DNA from: Membranihabitans marinus
Lineage (GTDB): Bacteria; Bacteroidota; Bacteroidia; Chitinophagales; Saprospiraceae
Length of the DNA stretch: 37,617 nt
Assembly (NCBI RefSeq): GCF_021729155.1
Contig: NZ_JAJQYA010000044.1
Coordinates: 1 to 37,617 of the forward strand
Reading direction: 5' to 3'
The notes under the pieces are model-generated. The model was not told where the DNA came from and ran no database searches. It was given only the letters and a program-made list of their open reading frames with translations. The translations under genes and the position numbers were made by a program. This document shows, piece after piece, positions 33,683-37,617 of this stretch (the first letter of the stretch is position 1; each line of letters opens with the position of its first letter).

Positions 33683-33966
33683 TCTTCATACATTTTAAAG
33701 TTGGAGTAAAGCGACACATTTTCATAAAGACTGGCCGTATCATTGTATTGTATTTTATTGATTTGTACATCGAAGGCGTAAAAGTTTATGATTAATATCA
33801 AGATAGCCGCTGCAGCAGCCCAATAAACATATTGTTTAGACGATTTTTGATTGACAAATATTTGACTTTCTATTTTATGAAATAAATCGTCTTCGGGTTG
33901 AGCGCGTTGCATGCCTTCCCAACTCGTCAAGATGTCGTTTAATTTTTTTTCATTTTCGGGTTTCAT
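33679..33966 (-). CDS. Small membrane protein, probable anti-sigma factor
   Basis: Ninety-five residues: a charged cytoplasmic part (1-40, with SWEGMQRAQPEDDLFHKIE), one membrane helix (about 45-65, YVYWAAAAAILILIINFYAF) and a short periplasmic tail. It overlaps both the sigma gene before it (four bases) and the CpxP-like gene after it. The position and size are those of Bacteroidota anti-sigma proteins, but there is no zinc-binding (ZAS) motif, so the assignment rests on context. Confidence 0.7.
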   Translation of the reverse strand: MKPENEKKLNDILTSWEGMQRAQPEDDLFHKIESQIFVNQKSSKQYVYWAAAAAILILIINFYAFDVQINKIQYNDTASLYENVSLYSNFKMYEE

Positions 33967-34490
33967 TTCTTTCTTTTTAAGTTAGACAACGATATATCTT
34001 CATTTCCTTCGGTTTCTATATAAGATTTAAGCAATTTTCTTAAATTTTGTTTGCCGCGTTGCAATAATGATTCAATAGACTTTAAACTATTGCCCATAAT
34101 GTCGGCTACTTCTTGCCGTGGTAGTTCTTCAATATAACTCAGGATAAAAGCTGTTTTTTGAGTTTCTGGCAATTGGTAGATAGCTTTAAATAGAGTACTA
34201 GCATTTTCTTTATTTTCAGCGATAATACCGGGGTGTTCGAAATGCGGGATTTGATGAGATATATTCGTTAGATTTAGGAAAGACTTCCTCTGTTTTTTCT
34301 TGAGACGATTCAATGATGCATTAACTGCTATACGATAAATCCATGTACTCAGTTTTGATTCTGTTTTAAATCCATCGATTTTTTGATAAACAGTAATAAA
34401 AACATCTTGAGTTACTTCTTCAGCATCCTCGGTATTTTGCACATAACTTATGACTGTATTATAGACCTTGTCCTTGTATGTATCATACAA
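33963..34490 (-). CDS. ECF sigma factor (RpoE-like), probably starting upstream at a non-ATG codon
   Basis: The frame from the TTG at 34490 gives 175 residues with region 2 (DAEEVTQDVFITVYQKIDGF, WIYRIAVNASLNRLKK) and region 4 (LPETQKTAFILSYIEELPRQEVADIMGNSLKSIESLLQRGKQNLRK, split in two helices). Yet the codons just upstream, in the same frame to 34562, spell the conserved N-terminal part of region 2 (ISGLLNGDRAVFKQLYDTYK). No ATG, GTG or TTG occurs between the stop at 34563-34565 and 34490. An AUC at 34553 (IDDQYFISGLL...) or AUU at 34532 is therefore the likely start. It heads an operon with an anti-sigma and a CpxP-like gene. Confidence 0.9.
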   Translation of the reverse strand: MYDTYKDKVYNTVISYVQNTEDAEEVTQDVFITVYQKIDGFKTESKLSTWIYRIAVNASLNRLKKKQRKSFLNLTNISHQIPHFEHPGIIAENKENASTLFKAIYQLPETQKTAFILSYIEELPRQEVADIMGNSLKSIESLLQRGKQNLRKLLKSYIETEGNEDISLSNLKRKK

Positions 34491-34565
34491 TTGTTTGAAG
34501 ACGGCTCGGTCTCCATTTAATAGTCCTGAAATAAAATATTGGTCGTCGATGATCTTTCTTTTTTA

Positions 34566-34912
34566 ACCGGATAAATGTGTGTCGATAATTTAATTTGCAA
34601 TATAATTAACGCACATAAATCTTTTATGAGATAATATTAAGATTAAATTTTTTGAAATAAAACCATTCCTCTTATTTTTTTACTTAATATATAACACAAC
34701 ACTTAATGTGAATTGCCATTATTTATTTTATTGAAAATGAATAGCCTGGAAAGTATTTGTCCTGTGGCTATTTTAAGTCATATATAATATAAGATATTAA
34801 ACGGTCTTTTGATTTTTTATGGTTTTATAGTTGTAGTGAAAATCTAAATAGATTTAAATATTTTGTTTATTTGATGGTTGTTAGTCATTAATATGGTATT
34901 TGTTTATATTAG
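34566..34912. other. Intergenic region between divergent genes
   Basis: These 347 A+T-rich bases lie between the leftward sigma operon and the rightward GH31 gene. No gene, RNA or full promoter was recognised. Confidence 0.5.
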
Positions 34913-34945
34913 GTGAATGAATGCATTGGTAATAAATTTCTAGCC

Positions 34946-37108
34946 ATGAGAACGAAGCAGCTTTTTTTCTATCCTTATTTCATCTGTACTTTTCTTGTTA
35001 TGATTTACTGCGTCAGAGTTGACAGTCAAAATACACTAATTTCCGAAATGGATATTTTGGAATGGGAAGAAGTATTGCCTGGGGTATGGAAGGCAAAATT
35101 TGGTTCCATGGGATTAAATCCTTTAGATTATGCAAGTCCTCCAAATCACACTGCACTTGACGCATTGAGTCATTCAGATTTTCCCTTTAACCGAGATTCG
35201 ACTTTTAGTTTACTGACCTCTAATCGTGCCAGTATAAGATTGCCATTGGATTCATCAGAGAAAATATATGGTTTAGGACTAGAATTTGAGGGCATTAACC
35301 GGAGAGGCAATGTCTATACTTTAAAGGTGGATCATTACGGTGGGATCAAAGGGTATACCCATGCCCCAGTACCATTCTATATTTCGAGTAAAGGGTATGG
35401 GGTGTTGATTAATTCTGCTCATCGGGTAAAAATTCACGTTGGCGTAGGCAATAGAAAAGACAGTAAGAGACCAGAAGTCATCGATAGAACAACGGGGAAA
35501 AATTGGGCTGCTCGTCCCGTATCCGATGCTATTGAGGCCAGTGTGCAAGGTGGGGGACTGGAAATCTTTGTTTTTACTGGACAAAGTCCTTTGGAAGTGG
35601 TTCAACGATATAACCTTTTTTGTGGGGGAGGGGTTTTGCCTCCTAAATGGGGTTTGGGTTTTTGGCATAGAATGCATACGAAATCCTCGGCCGATGATGT
35701 GTTGAAAGAAATTAGTGATTTTAAAAAGTATGATTTTCCATTAAGCGTGATTGGATTGGAGCCCGGATGGCAAAATTTTGCCTATCCCTGTTCTTATGAT
35801 TGGGACGAAAATCGATTTCCAGATCCAGAAAAGTTTTTGAATACCCTCGATAAAGAAGGGATAAAAGTGAATTTATGGGAAAATCCCTATGTCGCACCCA
35901 GTTCTACTATGTTCAATGATATCAAGCCTTATACTGGTAGCCACACTGTATGGTTAGGAGAAGTTCCAGACTATACAATGATTGAAGCACAAAGGGTAAT
36001 GCTAAACCACCATCAAAAAAATCATCTCGATATCGGAGTGAGTGGATACAAATTCGACGAATTGGATGGTTATGATTTTTGGTTATGGCCTGATCATGCA
36101 ACTTTCCCTTCTGGAAATGATGCGGTTGAAATACGACAAGTATATGGTGTCATTATGCAGAAAATGTTGCGTGACCACTTCAAGTCAGAAAATAAAAGGA
36201 CTTACGGGCTGGTGCGATCTTCTTATACCGGAGCCAGTAACAACAGTTTCGTTTTATACAGTGATTATTATCAACACAAGGGATATGTGACGGCTTTGGT
36301 CAATTCTTCAATGGCTGGAGTGTTGTGGACACCGGAGATTAGATCTGCCAAAAACGCCGAGGAGTGGGTTCGACGGTTCCAATCAGTTTGTTTTTCTCCT
36401 TTGACGATGCTCAATGCGTGGTCATCTGGATTAAAACCGTGGAGTTTTCCTGAGGTTACCGATATTGTCAGAGATAATTTAAAGTTGAGAAATCAACTCT
36501 TGCCTTATTTATACACGGCATTTTTTGAATATTATAGAAAAGGGATCCCTCCATTTAGAGCTATGGTTTTGGAAGAGGGTTATGTAAGTCAAGAATCAAT
36601 AATAGGGGCTGAGTTAGACGATGTCGTCAATCCATATGCAGAGAAAAAACGTATTGAAGTAACGGATCAATATATGATGGGTGAGGCTATTTTGGTTGCA
36701 CCGGTTTTTGAAGGTCAAAAAGAAAGATCTGTAGTTCTTCCTCCGGGAAATTATTACGATTTTTATACGGGGAAATATGTAGGCAACGGGGAAATAATTA
36801 CGGTTAAAACCGATCTTGACCATATTCCCTTATTTGTAAAAGACGGTGGTATTATACCGATGTTGACGTCTAGTAGTCCAAGTTCTTCAAATGATTCTTT
36901 GGAGGTTCGGCATTACGGTAATCGCGAGAATAGGTTATTGATGTACAATGACGATGGATTGAGTTATAATTTCGAAAAAGGAGAATTCACTTTGACGGAA
37001 TTGGTGGTAGAAGAAGATAAAGAAGGCAAGTTACGTGGAAGTTATAATGTCTTGAACAACGATAAATTTAAACCAGAATCCGTTACTTGGAAATGGATGA
37101 CTGAATAA
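34946..37108 (+). CDS. Secreted glycoside hydrolase family 31 enzyme
   Basis: GH31 includes alpha-glucosidases, alpha-xylosidases and sulfoquinovosidases. After a signal peptide (MRTKQLFFYPYFICTFLVMIYC) comes an N-terminal beta-sandwich (about 30-215 of the mature numbering), the barrel and a C-terminal beta domain. Motifs: WGLGFWHRMHTKSSADD, LGLEPGWQ-like IGLEPGW, KFDELDGYDFW with the likely nucleophile (Asp382 counting from the ATG at 34913), and YSDYYQHKGY with the likely acid/base (Asp451). The KFDELDG loop is unlike the usual WxDMNE-type motif, so this is an uncommon subfamily and the substrate is open. The upstream ATG at 34913 is possible, but the signal peptide begins at 34946. Confidence 0.9.
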   Translation: MRTKQLFFYPYFICTFLVMIYCVRVDSQNTLISEMDILEWEEVLPGVWKAKFGSMGLNPLDYASPPNHTALDALSHSDFPFNRDSTFSLLTSNRASIRLPLDSSEKIYGLGLEFEGINRRGNVYTLKVDHYGGIKGYTHAPVPFYISSKGYGVLINSAHRVKIHVGVGNRKDSKRPEVIDRTTGKNWAARPVSDAIEASVQGGGLEIFVFTGQSPLEVVQRYNLFCGGGVLPPKWGLGFWHRMHTKSSADDVLKEISDFKKYDFPLSVIGLEPGWQNFAYPCSYDWDENRFPDPEKFLNTLDKEGIKVNLWENPYVAPSSTMFNDIKPYTGSHTVWLGEVPDYTMIEAQRVMLNHHQKNHLDIGVSGYKFDELDGYDFWLWPDHATFPSGNDAVEIRQVYGVIMQKMLRDHFKSENKRTYGLVRSSYTGASNNSFVLYSDYYQHKGYVTALVNSSMAGVLWTPEIRSAKNAEEWVRRFQSVCFSPLTMLNAWSSGLKPWSFPEVTDIVRDNLKLRNQLLPYLYTAFFEYYRKGIPPFRAMVLEEGYVSQESIIGAELDDVVNPYAEKKRIEVTDQYMMGEAILVAPVFEGQKERSVVLPPGNYYDFYTGKYVGNGEIITVKTDLDHIPLFVKDGGIIPMLTSSSPSSSNDSLEVRHYGNRENRLLMYNDDGLSYNFEKGEFTLTELVVEEDKEGKLRGSYNVLNNDKFKPESVTWKWMTE

Positions 37109-37492
37109 AGTTACGGTTTGAATCAAATCGATGTTTTATGATGGCATTGAGGAAAATAGATTATAATGAGGGGAAAAACTATTCATGGACAAAAGTCGCT
37201 TTGGTTTTGTATTCATCTTTGTTGTAAATATATATTTTTCTTTTAGACAGGGACTTATCGACATTTAAAAATGAATTAAAGGTAGCGAGGTTTTTGAAAT
37301 CTTCCACTAAATGAATGATTAAAGCGTCATTTTATATACTTTATGAAATGATGTTTAGAATAAGAGTGTAATTGATGTAATGATTCAGTCAAATCAATTT
37401 ATTAAATTCCGTTATTTAGTACATTGTTAGACTGTAAAGCCTTTGAGCTGGTTGTTTGATATGGAGCGGTTTGCGGAACTGTCTTGGAGAAA
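37109..37492. other. Intergenic region before the right IS end
   Basis: These 384 bases hold no gene, no hairpin-plus-T terminator and no promoter that I could recognise. The sequence becomes G-richer than C towards the IS. Confidence 0.5.
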
Positions 37493-37617
37493 ATATAATT
37501 AGTTATTTAAAGGATAAGCGATTATTCAATTATAATAACGAAAACTTATTACGTCATGGAAGATAAATTTAAAAGCCTATCAATCGAGGACTTTTACAAG
37601 CGTTTCCCAAATAGTAA
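37493..37617 (+). mobile_element. Partial IS1595-like element, 5' end, cut by the window edge
   Basis: The terminal repeat (37493-37509), leader and first 20 codons of the transposase (ATG at 37556) are present, ending at the same base as the left-edge copy. Three differences separate it from the central copy over 125 bp; the only one inside the coding part (TCA/TCT, serine) is silent. Confidence 0.9.

Noticed and set aside
34740-34800. Possible small RNA or attenuator upstream of GH31
   Set aside because: No stable hairpin with a T-run and no full promoter could be found.
1-37617. CRISPR array, prophage, toxin-antitoxin or defence island
   Set aside because: No regularly spaced repeats, phage genes or recognisable defence genes were seen on either strand.

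Overview
The window is a piece of a Bacteroidota chromosome, probably from a Saprospira- or Chitinophaga-like lineage (the class is an inference). The evidence is a SusC/SusD pair, paired ECF sigma/FecR genes, a type IX secretion sorting domain, a Rho with a very long disordered insert, promoters of the TTG-N19-TAnnTTTG form, and little use of Shine-Dalgarno sites. Both ends run into the same IS1595-like insertion sequence, in opposite orientation and each cut after exactly 125 bp. A complete copy lies in the middle, so the window is most likely a contig bounded by repeat copies.

Region by region: (1) 316-1191 (-), a ChaN-like secreted haem/iron protein. (2) 1571-12881 (+), a nutrient-uptake locus: ECF sigma factor, FecR anti-sigma, SusC-type TonB receptor with an STN signalling domain, SusD lipoprotein, a small surface lipoprotein, a secreted M16 zinc protease and a propeller-like lipoprotein, closed by a strong terminator. 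(3) 13107-13390 (+), a compact RNA gene with its own promoter and terminator. Its product has a complete tRNA frame (acceptor, D, anticodon and T arms) but a 94-nt block where the variable arm should be. This is the most unusual object in the window. (4) 13448-17423 (-), a three-gene operon of DUF1800, Tat-exported DUF1501 and a discoidin/T9SS protein. (5) 18014-18978, the complete insertion sequence, in an intergenic region whose base skew reverses across the element. (6) 19314-22449 (+), a metal-handling trio: HYC_CC_PP-like protein, secreted HMA protein, TonB receptor. (7) 22544-25657 (-), rpmH-rnpA-unknown protein, and rho. (8) 25888-28478 (+), serS, a YugP-like zinc metallopeptidase and frr. 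(9) 28544-34553 (-), a lipoprotein RidA, an M24 peptidase, an HI0933-type flavoprotein, DUF711, a CBM9-like lipoprotein, and a second ECF sigma/anti-sigma/CpxP-like operon. (10) 34946-37108 (+), a secreted GH31 glycosidase.

Core housekeeping genes (rpmH, rnpA, rho, serS, frr) show that this is chromosome rather than a plasmid or phage. The accessory genes point to a cell that senses and imports large substrates through TonB-dependent receptors and breaks them down outside or in the periplasm. I see no CRISPR array, prophage, toxin-antitoxin pair or obvious defence island. All functional calls come from reading motifs by eye; no database search was run.
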